This document shows, piece after piece, positions 39,978 through 51,000 of a DNA stretch of 64,000 nucleotides. Each line of letters begins with the position of its first letter. The first letter of the stretch is position 1. A program made the translations under genes and the position numbers. Under the pieces are notes generated by a model. It saw nothing but the letters and a program-made list of their open reading frames with translations. It made no database searches and was not told the DNA's origin. Source of the DNA: Paludibaculum fermentans (GTDB lineage Bacteria > Acidobacteriota > Terriglobia > Bryobacterales > Bryobacteraceae). Location of the stretch: positions 3,286,001 to 3,350,000 of the forward strand of contig NZ_CP063849.1 of the NCBI RefSeq assembly GCF_015277775.1, in the 5' to 3' direction.

Positions 39978-42680
39978 CTACTCCAGCCGCAGCGCTTCCA
40001 CCGGATTCACCGTCGACGCCCGGTACGCCGGCACCATCGCCGCGCCCAGGGCCGCCGTCGCCAGCAACAACGCCGATAGCCCAATCGTCCACGGATCCGT
40101 CGCCTTCACTCCAAACAACTGTGACTCCACCAGCCGTCCCAGGCCCGCCACGCACGGCAACGCGATCGCCATCCCCGCCCCCACCATCACCAGCGCGTCC
40201 CGCAGCACCAGCCAGATCGCCGAGCCGCCCGTCGCGCCCAACGCCAGCCGGATCCCTATCTCCCTCGTCCGCTGGGTCACCACAAACGACATCACGCCAT
40301 ACAACCCTACCAGCGACAACAGCAGCGCCAGCGTCCCGAACGCGCCCGAAAGCGTGGCCAGCATCCGCTCCGTATTCAATGACCGGTTCACCTGCTCATC
40401 CAGGGTTCGAAACGACGAGATGGGCAGGGCCGGATCCGCATTCCGGACGATGGACCTCAGCGACGCGGAAGCCTGCTCCGGAGTGCCGCGCACCTTCACA
40501 TAGAAAGTACCGCCCGAGTCGTTTCCCTCCAGCATCGCGAAAAACGCCTGCTCTGCATTGTCCCGGATCCCCCGGTAGCTGAAGTCGGCCACTACACCGA
40601 TTACTTCGAGATCCGGCTTGGCGTCAGGACCCGTGCATTCGCAAACCCGCATGCCCAGGGGGCTGCGCCCACCGAGGTAGCGTTTCACAAACGACTCGCT
40701 TACGATGGCCGTTCGCTGACCGAACTCGCCCACCGGACGCGTATCCCGCTCGTCGAAATCCCTGCCTGCAATCAGCCGGACACCCATGGTCGAGAAGAAC
40801 CCCGGCGTCACCGCGTTCAGGTTCACGTCCCGATCGGTGCTGATCCGTTCGTTACCCTGAATCGTCATCAGGTCGTTCCAACTCCCGCCGGTCAACAGGG
40901 CATACCGCGCCACCGCCGAGGCCTGCGTGCCCGGAGCCGTGCGAATCTCCTCATGCAGCCGCCGGATCAATTGACTCGACTGCTGCGGCGTATACCCATT
41001 GCGGCGTGGGTCCAGTTGGAACGACACCAGGCTGGTGGTGTCGAAACCGGGGCCTTTCTCCAGCAGACCGGTCAATGTCCGCATGAATAACATCGCGCCA
41101 ACGACCAGGATCAGGGAGAACGCAATCTGCACGGTGACGATCACTTTTCGCAGACGCACCCCGCCCGAGGCGGATCCCCCGCGTTCCCGCAGCGAGGTCA
41201 TCAACGACTTCCGGCCGGCCTGCAGGGCCGGAGCAAAGCCACTCAACAGGCCCGCTGCCAGGCTCACCAGAAACGCGAAGAACAGCAGCCGTTTGTCGAC
41301 AGCCGCATGCAGGTCGTTGTTCGTCACCTGGCTCGGCAGAAACGCGATCAACGTCTTCATGGCGGAAGGGGCGATCGCCAGGCCCAACAGGCCTCCGGCC
41401 AGGGCCAGCAGGACACTATCGGCCAGCAACTGCCGCCCGATCCGGCTCCTCGAAGCACCCAGGGCCAGGCGCGTGCTGATCTCCCGCTCCCGCGCCGAGC
41501 CCCGTGCCAGGAACAAACCAGCCACATTCAGGCAAGCCAAGCCGAGCAGCACACCGGTAGCCGCCAGCAGAACCCACAACGGCTGCGCCAACCTGCGCCG
41601 CAAGGGGGCATGGCCCTGCGGCGCCGGAGTCACTTCCAGCCACGAGGACAAATACTGCTTCCGGCGTTCCGCCGTGATCCGCGGAAACCCGGGCCGACCC
41701 ATGTCTTCCAGCCGCATCGCCTGGAACCACGGCTCCAGCCCCGACCTGGCGCGTTCCAGCGTCATCCCCGGTTTCAGCCGGCCCAGAATCTGCATCCAAC
41801 GCATCCGGCGGTTCTTCAGGCCCTTGAATCCGGGCAAGGCCTGCGACGACATCGACGCGGGGATCCACAGGGAAGGAACCTCGCCCACATCCACACCGCG
41901 AAACTGCGGCGCAGCCACGCCGACCACCGTCATCGGATACTGGTTGACCAGGACCTTCCGCCCCAACACATCGGCGGCGCCGTCCATCTGCGTCTTCCAG
42001 AAGTCGTAGGAAAGCACCACCACCGGACTCGCCTCAGCGGTCTGGTCGTCTTCCGGGCCCAGCACCCGCCCCATCGCCGCACCTACACCAAGCACCGCGA
42101 AGTAGCTGCCCGAGACGATCTCTGCGCCCGCCGGCTTCGGCTCCGACCCTGTCGACAGGTTCACGGTCGTGGCCGCGCGGCACAGCACACCGTCAAAGAT
42201 CTGGGTCTGCCCCTGCAGGTCGCCGCAGATCGGATACGACATCAGGTTGTAGCTGCCGAACCCGTTCGCCAGTTGCTCGCCCCGCCAGTCCACCAGCACC
42301 AGTTGCTCCGGCTGCCGCACCGGCAGTGCATGCAGCATCACCTGATCCACCAGCGAATAGATCGCCGTCGTGGCGCCAATCCCCAGCGCCAGCGAGAGCA
42401 TGGTCGTCGCCGTGAAGGAAGGATTTCGCAGGAACGATCGAGCCGAAAACCGCAGGTCATAGAGGAAGTCCCGCAGCCAGCGGCTCAGCCAGACGTCCCG
42501 CACTTCTTCCCGCACCTGCGCCAGCCCGCCCATCTCCAAAGTCGCCTGCCGTTTCGCCTCTGCCTCGGCTACGCCGGACTGAATCAGATCATTTACCCGG
42601 CGCTCGAAATGGTAGCGGAGCTCCCTGTCCAGGCCAGTCTCCAGATCCCCGCGCCGGAACCAGTTCAGAATCTTCTTCAT
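39978..42680 (-). CDS. ADOP-type ABC transporter permease (MacB-like)
   Basis: The 900-residue protein is the acidobacterial-duplicated-orphan-permease type. A short soluble start (MKKILNWFRRGDLETGLDRE; ELRYHFERRVNDLIQSGVAE) is followed by two FtsX/MacB cores, each with a periplasmic MacB_PCD domain, for example LGIGATTAIYSLVDQVMLHA then LPVRQPEQLVLVDWRG at residues about 100-135. The second core ends with the typical REIGIRLALGATGGSAIWLV. No ATPase gene is adjacent. ADOPs are thought to export peptides or lipids or to act in signalling. The ATG overlaps the PadR stop by 4 bp, and PadR probably controls it. Confidence 0.95.
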   Translation of the reverse strand: MKKILNWFRRGDLETGLDRELRYHFERRVNDLIQSGVAEAEAKRQATLEMGGLAQVREEVRDVWLSRWLRDFLYDLRFSARSFLRNPSFTATTMLSLALGIGATTAIYSLVDQVMLHALPVRQPEQLVLVDWRGEQLANGFGSYNLMSYPICGDLQGQTQIFDGVLCRAATTVNLSTGSEPKPAGAEIVSGSYFAVLGVGAAMGRVLGPEDDQTAEASPVVVLSYDFWKTQMDGAADVLGRKVLVNQYPMTVVGVAAPQFRGVDVGEVPSLWIPASMSSQALPGFKGLKNRRMRWMQILGRLKPGMTLERARSGLEPWFQAMRLEDMGRPGFPRITAERRKQYLSSWLEVTPAPQGHAPLRRRLAQPLWVLLAATGVLLGLACLNVAGLFLARGSAREREISTRLALGASRSRIGRQLLADSVLLALAGGLLGLAIAPSAMKTLIAFLPSQVTNNDLHAAVDKRLLFFAFLVSLAAGLLSGFAPALQAGRKSLMTSLRERGGSASGGVRLRKVIVTVQIAFSLILVVGAMLFMRTLTGLLEKGPGFDTTSLVSFQLDPRRNGYTPQQSSQLIRRLHEEIRTAPGTQASAVARYALLTGGSWNDLMTIQGNERISTDRDVNLNAVTPGFFSTMGVRLIAGRDFDERDTRPVGEFGQRTAIVSESFVKRYLGGRSPLGMRVCECTGPDAKPDLEVIGVVADFSYRGIRDNAEQAFFAMLEGNDSGGTFYVKVRGTPEQASASLRSIVRNADPALPISSFRTLDEQVNRSLNTERMLATLSGAFGTLALLLSLVGLYGVMSFVVTQRTREIGIRLALGATGGSAIWLVLRDALVMVGAGMAIALPCVAGLGRLVESQLFGVKATDPWTIGLSALLLATAALGAAMVPAYRASTVNPVEALRLE

Positions 42681-43018
42681 TGCGCGGTCCCCTCATCGAA
42701 GATCAACTGCACGGCGCCCGAGAGCTTCGCCCAGCTATCCCGCTCCACCGCCAGTTGCGCCAAACCGGCCGGAGTCAGGGCGTAGAACTTGGCCTCGCGG
42801 CCCGTCTCCGATTGCTTCCATTCCGCCTGCAGCCAACCCTTCTGCTCCAACCGGTGCAGCGCCGGATACAGTGAGCCCTGGTTCACCTGCACAACCGAGC
42901 GCGAAATCTGCTCCAGCCGTTGCGCGATGCCGTAGCCGTGCGCCGGCTCCAGGGAGAGGATCTGGAGAATCAGCATGTCGAGCGTGCCTTGCGGGATGGG
43001 AAATCTGGACGGGGGCAT
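42677..43018 (-). CDS. PadR-family transcriptional regulator
   Basis: The 113-residue protein is a classic PadR: PQGTLDMLILQILSLEPAHG, YGIAQRLEQISRSVVQVNQG, SLYPALHRLEQKGWLQAEWK and EAKFYALTPAGLAQLAVER. It starts with GAGGT upstream of ATG. PadR-ADOP pairs are very common in Acidobacteria; the regulator represses the permease operon until a ligand binds. Confidence 0.96.
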   Translation of the reverse strand: MPPSRFPIPQGTLDMLILQILSLEPAHGYGIAQRLEQISRSVVQVNQGSLYPALHRLEQKGWLQAEWKQSETGREAKFYALTPAGLAQLAVERDSWAKLSGAVQLIFDEGTAQ

Positions 43019-43084
43019 GAATACCTCAAGCTTCTACCATTCAGCTTAAGAGCCGATAGGTCGAAGGTCAAGGCATATGGCGCG

Positions 43085-43726
43085 TTACAACTGCGAACCC
43101 TTGTGATCGAGCCGCCAGAGTTGGGAGACGATCAGGCCGAGCCGCTCCTCGTCGTTGGCAACGAGCTCGAAACCGGCGCCGTGCAACGCGCGGTCAATCT
43201 GCGGCAGTTTTGCGGTGCGCAGGCCGGTAAAAACGCGAAAAAAACCGTACATTACCCGGAGCCAAATCCAGGAGTGCCAGCTGGCAGGCCAAAACGACAC
43301 TTGTTGGAAATCGCTGACGAGCCAAAGCGCGCTAAACGACAAGTGTTGTTTAGCCCCTTGGATGAACCGGACGGTCTCCTCATCGGACAGGCAATCCAGG
43401 AAGAAGTGGGTCACCACCAGGTCATACGGCCCGCCTGGCGGTGTTTGCAGCGCGTCTCCCTGGTGAAAGGTGACTTGCGCATCCTGAGGCAATCGCTGCC
43501 GCGCCAACCGGATCATCTCCGCGCTCGATTCCAGCACGTCCACCCGGACACCTGGGTTTTGCTCGACCAACCGGGCTGCAAACCGGCCGTCGCCCTCCCC
43601 TGCAATCAATACGTTACGGGCCCCTCGGACCAGCGGGAGGAACGCAAACCGGCGCCGCTCCAAAGCCTTGCCGAACGCGCAGTATTCGATCCAGCGGTAC
43701 AGGGCGGCAATGCGGTCGGCGTTCAT
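43085..43726 (-). CDS. Class I SAM methyltransferase
   Basis: This protein of about 213 residues has motif I NVLIAGEGDGRFAARLVEQN, VDVLESSAEMIRLARQRL, FHQGDALQTPPGGPYDLVVT and LDCLSDEETVRFIQG. The GEGDGR variant of motif I is like that of small-molecule or lipid methyltransferases. ATG 43726 overlaps the stop of the membrane protein gene (ATGA), and an ATG at 43732 is an alternative. It is the last gene of a three-gene operon with the zinc-ribbon and membrane proteins; the substrate is unknown. Confidence 0.85.
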   Translation of the reverse strand: MNADRIAALYRWIEYCAFGKALERRRFAFLPLVRGARNVLIAGEGDGRFAARLVEQNPGVRVDVLESSAEMIRLARQRLPQDAQVTFHQGDALQTPPGGPYDLVVTHFFLDCLSDEETVRFIQGAKQHLSFSALWLVSDFQQVSFWPASWHSWIWLRVMYGFFRVFTGLRTAKLPQIDRALHGAGFELVANDEERLGLIVSQLWRLDHKGSQL

Positions 43727-44499
43727 AACCAATAGAAAATAAAAGGAGTGAGCAGTGCGGCATCAACCAGAACGCGGCGCAGGTCCAGGCTGATACGGTG
43801 CTCGTACAGGGAGATTGCCGTGATGCCCGCCGCACTGGCCGCAACTGCTTGAAAATACCGCTGGCCGGCAAATCCCAAAGCCACCACGCCCGCCGCTGGC
43901 ATCCACAGCCTGAGCCACTCCTGAAGCACCCGGGTGACGGCCTGTGGCGGTTCGCCGGCATTCAGATCGCGCCACTCCCAACCCTCGATCGCGACCAGGT
44001 TCCCGAGGCACAAGACCACAAAGAACAGCCATGGAATCAGCAGCCTGCGTGGATCCGGGCTCAAAGCCCAGGGTGCGACAAACGTCCCCAAACCAAACAG
44101 TATGGCTGCCACAAACTGTTTAGGAAAAAGAGCTTGCAGGTGAAAGAGATGCACCAAGCCCAGGTACAACAGTACGCCGGCCAACGCCAACCAGCCGGCA
44201 TGCCGCACCGCGGGCCGTAACTCGAACAAACAAAGGGCGGAGTCGAAGACGAGGACAAGCACCAGCAACACCAGGCCGAAGCTGCGGTGCCGGCGGTAGA
44301 AGAGATGGCGGGGCGACTCGGGGGAGGTGGCAGGCTTCCGGACATCCAGCAGGCGATCACTCAAGTAAATCGCCCAAACTGTCAGGAATAGGACAACATG
44401 CGCGACCGGACGGAGGGGTAAAGAATAATAGCGTGCCACCAACGCTTGCCATAGCACGGCCACAACGGGGGCATCCAAACTCAGCAGGTTTGGCCACAA
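43723..44499 (-). CDS. Polytopic membrane protein, UbiA-like
   Basis: The 258-residue protein has about seven membrane helices (for example HVVLFLTVWAIYLSDRLLDV, GLVLLVLVLVFDSALCLFEL, WLALAGVLLYLGLVHLFHLQ). Asp pairs in YLSDRLLDVR and the second half fit a UbiA-type prenyltransferase fold, but the classical NDxxDxxxD is not exact. It might attach a prenyl or related group to an aromatic acceptor, with the adjacent methyltransferase modifying the product. The start is a weak TTG; the true start is uncertain. Confidence 0.65.
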   Translation of the reverse strand: MWPNLLSLDAPVVAVLWQALVARYYSLPLRPVAHVVLFLTVWAIYLSDRLLDVRKPATSPESPRHLFYRRHRSFGLVLLVLVLVFDSALCLFELRPAVRHAGWLALAGVLLYLGLVHLFHLQALFPKQFVAAILFGLGTFVAPWALSPDPRRLLIPWLFFVVLCLGNLVAIEGWEWRDLNAGEPPQAVTRVLQEWLRLWMPAAGVVALGFAGQRYFQAVAASAAGITAISLYEHRISLDLRRVLVDAALLTPFIFYWL

Positions 44500-44535
44500 C
44501 CAGAGGGGATCGCGGCTGCGAACTTGCGTGATGGG

Positions 44536-44739
44536 CTATTCCTGAATCGCGGTTTGACCTTCCACATCGCGCCAGGCGCTGATTTTGAGGCGGCGGCACA
44601 CCCAGCACAGCTCTTCGGTCGAGAACGGAGCGACATCGGCGCCGCAGACCACGCAGCGGGCGCCTTTCTTGGCTCCCTTGGCCCGCACAGGTTGCCGGGG
44701 CGTCGCCGGAGACTTCGCGCGGGTACTTGGTTTTTTCAT
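44536..44739 (-). CDS. Small two-knuckle zinc-ribbon protein
   Basis: The 67-residue protein has a Lys/Arg-rich start (KKPSTRAKSPATPRQPVRAK) and two Cys pairs, CVVCGAD (about 29-35) and LCWVCRRL (about 44-51), which together make one zinc ribbon. Such proteins often bind RNA or DNA. It leads the operon with the membrane protein and the methyltransferase; the reading frame continues past its stop directly toward the next gene. Confidence 0.75.
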   Translation of the reverse strand: MKKPSTRAKSPATPRQPVRAKGAKKGARCVVCGADVAPFSTEELCWVCRRLKISAWRDVEGQTAIQE

Positions 44740-44802
44740 CTACTTTCAGCTAATCACGGGTGCTACCGGAATAGCAATCCCTAGATCCTCCTATAAGTTC
44801 CA

Positions 44803-47800
44803 TCAATCGCCAGTAACGGGCACGTGAGCCGCCTCGCTACGCCGCCGGGCCCAGCGAAGCCGCGCACCCTCAACAAACGAATAGCCTACCGGCACCACCA
44901 GCAGCGTCAGCATCAGGCACAAAGTCTGTCCGCCGATGATCGTCACGGCAATAGCGGAGCGGGTCGCCGCCCCGGTGCCTACTGCAATCGCCGTGGGAAT
45001 CAGACCGGCGATGATTGAAAACGTCGTCATCAGGATGGGCCGCAGGCGGATCCGGTTGGCCTCCAGAATGGCCTCTTTCAGCGGCATGCCCTCTCGAAGC
45101 AGCCGGTTCATACAGTCAATTTGGAGAATGCCGTTCTTCTTCACGATGCCTAATAGCAGGAGGATCCCCAAAGCACTGAAAAGATTCAGTGAACGGCCCG
45201 TGGCAATGAGGCTGATCAGGGCGAACGGAATGGACAGCGGCAAAGTCAGCAGGATGATGAACGGGTGGACCAGGCTCTCAAACTGGGCAGCCAGCACCAT
45301 ATACATGAAGATCGAGGCCAAGCCAATGGCCAGGATCATGTTGGTCGTGGTCTCTTCGAGAATCTTGACCTGTCCCGCAAAGAGCATGCGGTATCCGACC
45401 GGCAGATCGACCTGATCCACCACACGGTTTACCGCGTTGGCCGCCGCATCCAGCGTCACGCCCGGAGCGGGGTTGCCGTAGAAGCCGATGCCGTATTGCC
45501 GGGCGACACGGTCGATGCGGCTCGGGCCGAGGCCGCGTTCGAGTTTGGCGATGGAGTCGAGCCGGATCAGGCCCAGGCGGGCCGATGGCACCAGCAGGCG
45601 GCTAAGGACTTCCGGATCATCGCGCTGGCCCGGCATGAGGCGTACGGTCACCAGGTACTGCTCGCCCAATTCCTTGTAGGTAGAGATCTCGTCTTCACCG
45701 GACATCAGCAGGCGTACCGCGGTGGCCACATCGGAGACGCGGACACCCAGGTCGCTGGCCAGTTGGCGGTCAATTTGCACCTGCAATTCCGGATTGTTGA
45801 AGTTGAGATTGGCACGCATGTCGGCCAACTCCGGCTGTTTCAACAACTCAGTGAGCATGCTGCGCGCGATGGGCGCCAGTTTGGCGAAATCGGCGCCGAG
45901 CAGGGTCGCGCGAATGGGTGAGAAGGTATCGCGGCCACCCAGCACGTTGGGGAAGCTCACAGCCGGCCGGGCGTAGGCATAGTCCTTCATGATGGCGCGG
46001 ATGGATTGAGCCGTATCGTTCAACGGACCGCGCTGGCCGGGCGGGACCAGCAGGATGGTAAAGCGGGCCATGGTGACGCGGTCGATAAACCCGGCACTCG
46101 ACGGCACGACAGTCATCACACCGGGCACCTTTTCCACCTTCCGGGTGACTTCCATGGCCAGGCGTTCCGTGGCTTCGAGCGACGAACCTTCCGGCAGTTC
46201 CATCTGCAGGCCCAGTTCACTCTGGTCTTCCTGCGGCATCCAGTCGCGACCGATGTAGCGGTTCAGCACAAACGTCGACCCGAAGGTGACGATGCAAAGC
46301 AGGACGATGGCCCAGCGGTGGCCCAGCGACCAGTCGAGCAAGCGAACATAGCCGCGCTCCAAAGCGTTCGACTGGTGTCCGTGGGGCGCGTCGCCGGGTT
46401 TCTTGTGCTTTTTAATCTTGAGGATACGGGCACTGAGGGTGGGCGTCAGGGTGAAGGCCACCAGCATCGACACCAGGATCGAGACCGACATGGTCCAGCC
46501 GAACTGGTTCAGGTAGCGCTTCGCGTAGCCTGTCACGAAGGCGATGGGCACGAAGATGATGACCAGAGAGATCGTGGTGGCCACCACGGCCATCGAGATC
46601 TCCTTGGTGGCATCGATAGCCGCCCGCTTCGGGTCGATGTCGGGATCGGCCTCCATGAAGCGGTAGATGTTCTCAAGGACGATGATGGCGTCATCGATGA
46701 CGATACCGACGGCTAGTGTTAAGGCCAATAGCGTCATCGAGTTGAGGGTGTAGTCGAGATACCGCATCACCGTGAACGTGGTGATGATCGACGTCGGGAT
46801 GGCGATCGAACTGATGAGAACCGTGCGCCAGTCGCGAATGAACAGCCAGATGATGAACGAGGCCAGCAGGCTGCCGAGGACCAGGTGCTCTTCCAGGCTC
46901 TCCACCGATTTCTTGATGTAGGTAGCGGTTTCCTTAATGACGCTGAGCTTTAGCCCTGGAGGCAGCCGCTTACCGAGCAACTCGATGCGGTCCAGGGCGG
47001 AATCCACCACCTTCACCGTGTTGGTGCCGGTCTGGCGTTTGATGTCGATGAGCACGGCGGGCTTGCCCTGGTAGTAGGCGAAGGTGCGCTTCTCGGCCAT
47101 GCCATCCTCGGCGTAACCGACATCCTTGAGGCGAATCGGGACGCCGTTGGCGTTCTTGATGATGATGTTATTGAACTGCTCGACGGTCTCGACACGGCCC
47201 ATGGTGCGGACGCCCAGTTCGCTGGGTCCGCGGACGATGCGGCCGCCGGGCGACTCGACGTTCTCCGTCTGAATGGCGCGTTCCACTTCCTGGGCGGTCA
47301 GGTTGTAGCCATTCAGCTTGTTCAGGTCGAGCATCATGTTGATCTGGCGGTTGCGGCCGCCGTAGATGTCGGCGGAAGCCACGCCGTCGACCGTCTCGAT
47401 GTCGCGGCGAACGATCTTGTCGGCCACTTCGGTGAGCTCGCGCAGGCTGACATCACCGCTGAGTGCGACGGTGACCACGGGATCGGAATCCGGATCTGCC
47501 TTGCGGACCACGGGCGGCAGCACGTTCTGCGGCATCTGGCGGACGGCGGAGGAGACCTTTTCGCGCACGTCGTCGACCGCTTCGTTGATGTCCTTTTCCA
47601 GTGTGAAGGTGACGATGACGAAGCCGCCGCCTTCGCTGACCACGGCGCGGAGTTCGTCAATACCGCTGACGGACGAAACCGCTTCTTCCAGCGGCATCAC
47701 CACCTGCGAGACAACCTCTTCCGGACTGGCGCCGGGCAGCTTGAAGTTCACATAGACCGTGGCGGGGTCGGTACGCGGAAAAAGATCGACGCCGAGATCC

Positions 47801-47889
47801 ACAAAACTGAAAAAGCCCATGACCACCAGGAACATGATGAGCATGAAGGCGAAGACGGGCCGCTGGACACAAATTTCACTTAACCGCAC
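44803..47889 (-). CDS. RND-family efflux permease (AcrB/HAE1 type)
   Basis: The full-length 1028-residue RND transporter begins SEICVQRPVFAFMLIMFLVV. It has the periplasmic porter loops (LPGASPEEVVSQVVMPLEEA), the transmembrane Asp pair in helix 4 (LALTLAVGIVIDDAIIVLEN, about 395-414) and the second half ending in IIGGQTLCLMLTLLVVPVGY. The start is GTG with CAGGAG 10 nt upstream. It would pump drugs or lipids outward using the proton gradient. No membrane-fusion protein or TolC gene is next to it, which is unusual, so those partners must come from elsewhere. Confidence 0.95.
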   Translation of the reverse strand: MRLSEICVQRPVFAFMLIMFLVVMGFFSFVDLGVDLFPRTDPATVYVNFKLPGASPEEVVSQVVMPLEEAVSSVSGIDELRAVVSEGGGFVIVTFTLEKDINEAVDDVREKVSSAVRQMPQNVLPPVVRKADPDSDPVVTVALSGDVSLRELTEVADKIVRRDIETVDGVASADIYGGRNRQINMMLDLNKLNGYNLTAQEVERAIQTENVESPGGRIVRGPSELGVRTMGRVETVEQFNNIIIKNANGVPIRLKDVGYAEDGMAEKRTFAYYQGKPAVLIDIKRQTGTNTVKVVDSALDRIELLGKRLPPGLKLSVIKETATYIKKSVESLEEHLVLGSLLASFIIWLFIRDWRTVLISSIAIPTSIITTFTVMRYLDYTLNSMTLLALTLAVGIVIDDAIIVLENIYRFMEADPDIDPKRAAIDATKEISMAVVATTISLVIIFVPIAFVTGYAKRYLNQFGWTMSVSILVSMLVAFTLTPTLSARILKIKKHKKPGDAPHGHQSNALERGYVRLLDWSLGHRWAIVLLCIVTFGSTFVLNRYIGRDWMPQEDQSELGLQMELPEGSSLEATERLAMEVTRKVEKVPGVMTVVPSSAGFIDRVTMARFTILLVPPGQRGPLNDTAQSIRAIMKDYAYARPAVSFPNVLGGRDTFSPIRATLLGADFAKLAPIARSMLTELLKQPELADMRANLNFNNPELQVQIDRQLASDLGVRVSDVATAVRLLMSGEDEISTYKELGEQYLVTVRLMPGQRDDPEVLSRLLVPSARLGLIRLDSIAKLERGLGPSRIDRVARQYGIGFYGNPAPGVTLDAAANAVNRVVDQVDLPVGYRMLFAGQVKILEETTTNMILAIGLASIFMYMVLAAQFESLVHPFIILLTLPLSIPFALISLIATGRSLNLFSALGILLLLGIVKKNGILQIDCMNRLLREGMPLKEAILEANRIRLRPILMTTFSIIAGLIPTAIAVGTGAATRSAIAVTIIGGQTLCLMLTLLVVPVGYSFVEGARLRWARRRSEAAHVPVTGD

Positions 47890-48067
47890 GACGACAGTGC
47901 TCCTGGAAGTAAATGGTGTTCCCAGGGTATCCGAAGTTACCCTCCCCAGGGCAATCCTGCTATCTTCGCGGCGAATCGTGTATGTTGAGGACTAGCGGGC
48001 GCCCCGTGTCGCGACGGCTACGTTCCGCCGATGAACTGTACATGAAGGTGCTGCGATTTCCAAGTCA

Positions 48068-51000
48068 TTGAGAACTCGCCTGGTTTCTGCTGTCAGACTC
48101 GGCCTCGTCGTTGCCGTAGTGTGCACAACCGACCCATGTTGGGCGTTGACACCCTCAAAGCGGATCAGTCAGTACGTGTTGGAGCACTGGCACGTGAAGG
48201 AAGGACTGAGGCAGGGGACTATCCAGGCGATCGCGCAGACTCCGGACGGCTACCTGTGGCTGGGTACGCGGGATGGCATTGTCCGGTTCGACGGTGTGAG
48301 TTTCCGCACATTTCGATCCACTGATACTCCGGCCATCCGGCACAACAACATCTCCGACCTGGCGGTGGGCAAGGACGGCACGCTCTGGATTGGGCAGTCC
48401 GAAGGTGGGGTCACATCCTGGCGCAACGGGACGCTGCGGCATTTCGGCAAGCAGGAAGGGTTGGCCAGCGATTCAGTCCGATCCCTGTCACTGGGGCCGG
48501 ACGGAACCTTGTGGATCGGCTTGTTTGGCGCCGGGGTAACGTCGCTGAAGGGCGGAAAAACCCAAAACTTTGCCAAGGCGGACGGGTTGCCCGACAACAC
48601 TGTGCGCGCCATCTACAGTGGGTCGAACGGAGCGTGGGTGGGCACGGACCGGGGCGTCGCGCGGATTGAGAACGGACGGGTCACGCAACCTGCGTTCGCA
48701 GCGGAACTCGGGCCGGTGCTGATCAATGCCTTCCTGGAGGACCGGCGCGGGCAACTGTGGATTGGGACTGGCGGCAAGGGCCTGGCACGCTGGGCGGGAG
48801 GACGCCTGGAGTTCTTCGGGGAGGAGCAAGGCCTAAAGGGCACGGTGGTCCGCAGCATCGTGGAAGATCGCGACGGGATTCTCTGGGTAGGGACAGGGAA
48901 TGCGCTCAACCGGCTGTCGGGCGGGCGCTTTGAGTCGTTCACCACGGTGAACGGGCTGGGCGACAACTACATCCGGAAGCTACTGGAAGATCGCGAAGGC
49001 AGCCTGTGGGTGGGCTTATTTGGGGGTGGACTGGACCGCCTCAAGGATGGCCTGTTTGTGAACTGGTCGAGGGAAGAGGGCCTGAGCGGCGATTTCGTCT
49101 TCTCCGTGCGGGAAATGAGCAACGGGGCCGTGTGGATGGCGACCAACGGCGGAGGCGTCAGCCGGCTGGCTGGTAGCGTGATCACACAATTTGGCGCGGC
49201 GGAAGGGATGCCCTCAGATGTTGCGCTTTCGATTGGGGAACTGAAGGACGGCACAGCGTTGTTCGGCTTCAAGGACAGGGGCCTCTGGACGTGGTCCGAT
49301 GGCCGGTTCCGGGCGGTCCCGATCGATGCGGAGGCCGACAGATCCGACATCCTGGCGATCACGGAAGATGCCGCGGGCGCGCTCTGGCTGACCACGAACG
49401 CGGGCATGCGGGTGCGCCGCAACGGCGCCTGGAGCAGCCCGGTGACGCCCGCGGCGGACGACTCGCATCTGCACACCAGTGACCTGCTGGTGCGGCGCGA
49501 TGGCAGTGTGTGGACCGCGGGGTCCGACGGCATCGCCAGGCTGGACGGATCGAAGCTGGTGTTTCAGCGGGATGCCTCGGGCGCCCGGCTACCGAAGGCT
49601 CATTCGCTCTTTGAGGACAGCGAGGGCATCCTGTGGGCCGCCACCAACGGACAGGGCCTGCGAATTCAGCGAAATGGGGCGTGGTTCAAGGTAGACGCGG
49701 CGAGCGGGATGCCGGTGGAGGTTCTCTACCAGGTGCTGGAAGACGGCCGGGGTGGCCTATGGATGACCAGCGATCGCGGAGTGCTGATGGCATCACGGCA
49801 GGAGTTGCTGGACGCAGCGGGGGATCCTCGAAAACGTGTGCAGTTCCGCCTCTACGGTTTAGCCGACGGCCTGCGCAGCAGTGAGTGCAATGGTGGAGGA
49901 GGAGGCCATCCGATGGGCTGGCGGGGCCGGGATGGCCGTCTCTGGATTCCCACCGTGCGTGGTGTGGCGATGGTGGATCCCAGCAGCCTGCAAGCCCACA
50001 GCGCGCCGCCTCCGGCTGTCGTGGAGGAGGTCCGGACCGGCCAGCGCAGCTACCAGTTTGGCGAACAACTGAGCCTGGGGCCCGGCATCGGCGAGCTTGA
50101 ATTCCGCTACCATTCGCTGAGCCTGCGGGCTCCGGAGGGCCTGCGGTTCCGCTACCGCCTGGACGGCTTCGACAGCGAGTGGGTGGAAGCCGGCAATCGC
50201 AGGTCAGCGTTCTACACCAATCTTCCTCCGGGGCGGTACAACTTCCGGGTGGAAGTGGCCAGCAGCGAAAGCGATTGGGTGGGCGGCGGACCAGTCACGC
50301 AGGTAGAACTGCGGCCTCGCTTCCACCAGACGACGCTGTTCCGGGGCCTGGCGGTGCTGGGTCTGATCCTGCTGCTCGTCTGGCTCTCCCGCATCCGGGC
50401 AGCCCGCAGCCTGGCCGCGGGCCATGCGGCGGCGATGCGAGCTGCCTATGCGGAGATGGAGCAGAGTGTCGTTGAACGTACGTCGGAACTGGACCAGGCG
50501 AATCACATCCTGAAGGCGGAAATTGCGGAGCGGCGCGAGATCGAGGAGAAACTGCGGCGCCAGAAGGATGATTACGAGACGATCTTCAACCTGGCGCCCA
50601 CGCAGATCTGGATCAAAGACACGCAGAACCGCTGCCTGCGCATCAACCGCCAGGTGACCTTGGACCTGGGGCTCTCTCCGGAGGCGGTGGAAGGGCGAAC
50701 CCTGGAGGAGTTGTTCCCGCAATTCGCGGGGCAGTACTTCCAGGACGATCTGGAGGTGATCCGCACAGGCACGCCGAAGCTGGGGATCGTGGAGAAGATT
50801 AACGCCGCTAACGGCGAGGTGCGACTGCTGTTCACGGACAAGGTGCCGCGGCGCGATGCCAGTGGCGAGACGATCGGGGTCGTGTCGTTCTCCCAGGACG
50901 TCACGGACCGGCACCGCCTGGAGGAGCAACTGCGGCAGGCCCAGCGGCTGGAGAGCCTGGGGCGGCTGGCCGGCGGCATCGCCCACGACTTCAACAATCT

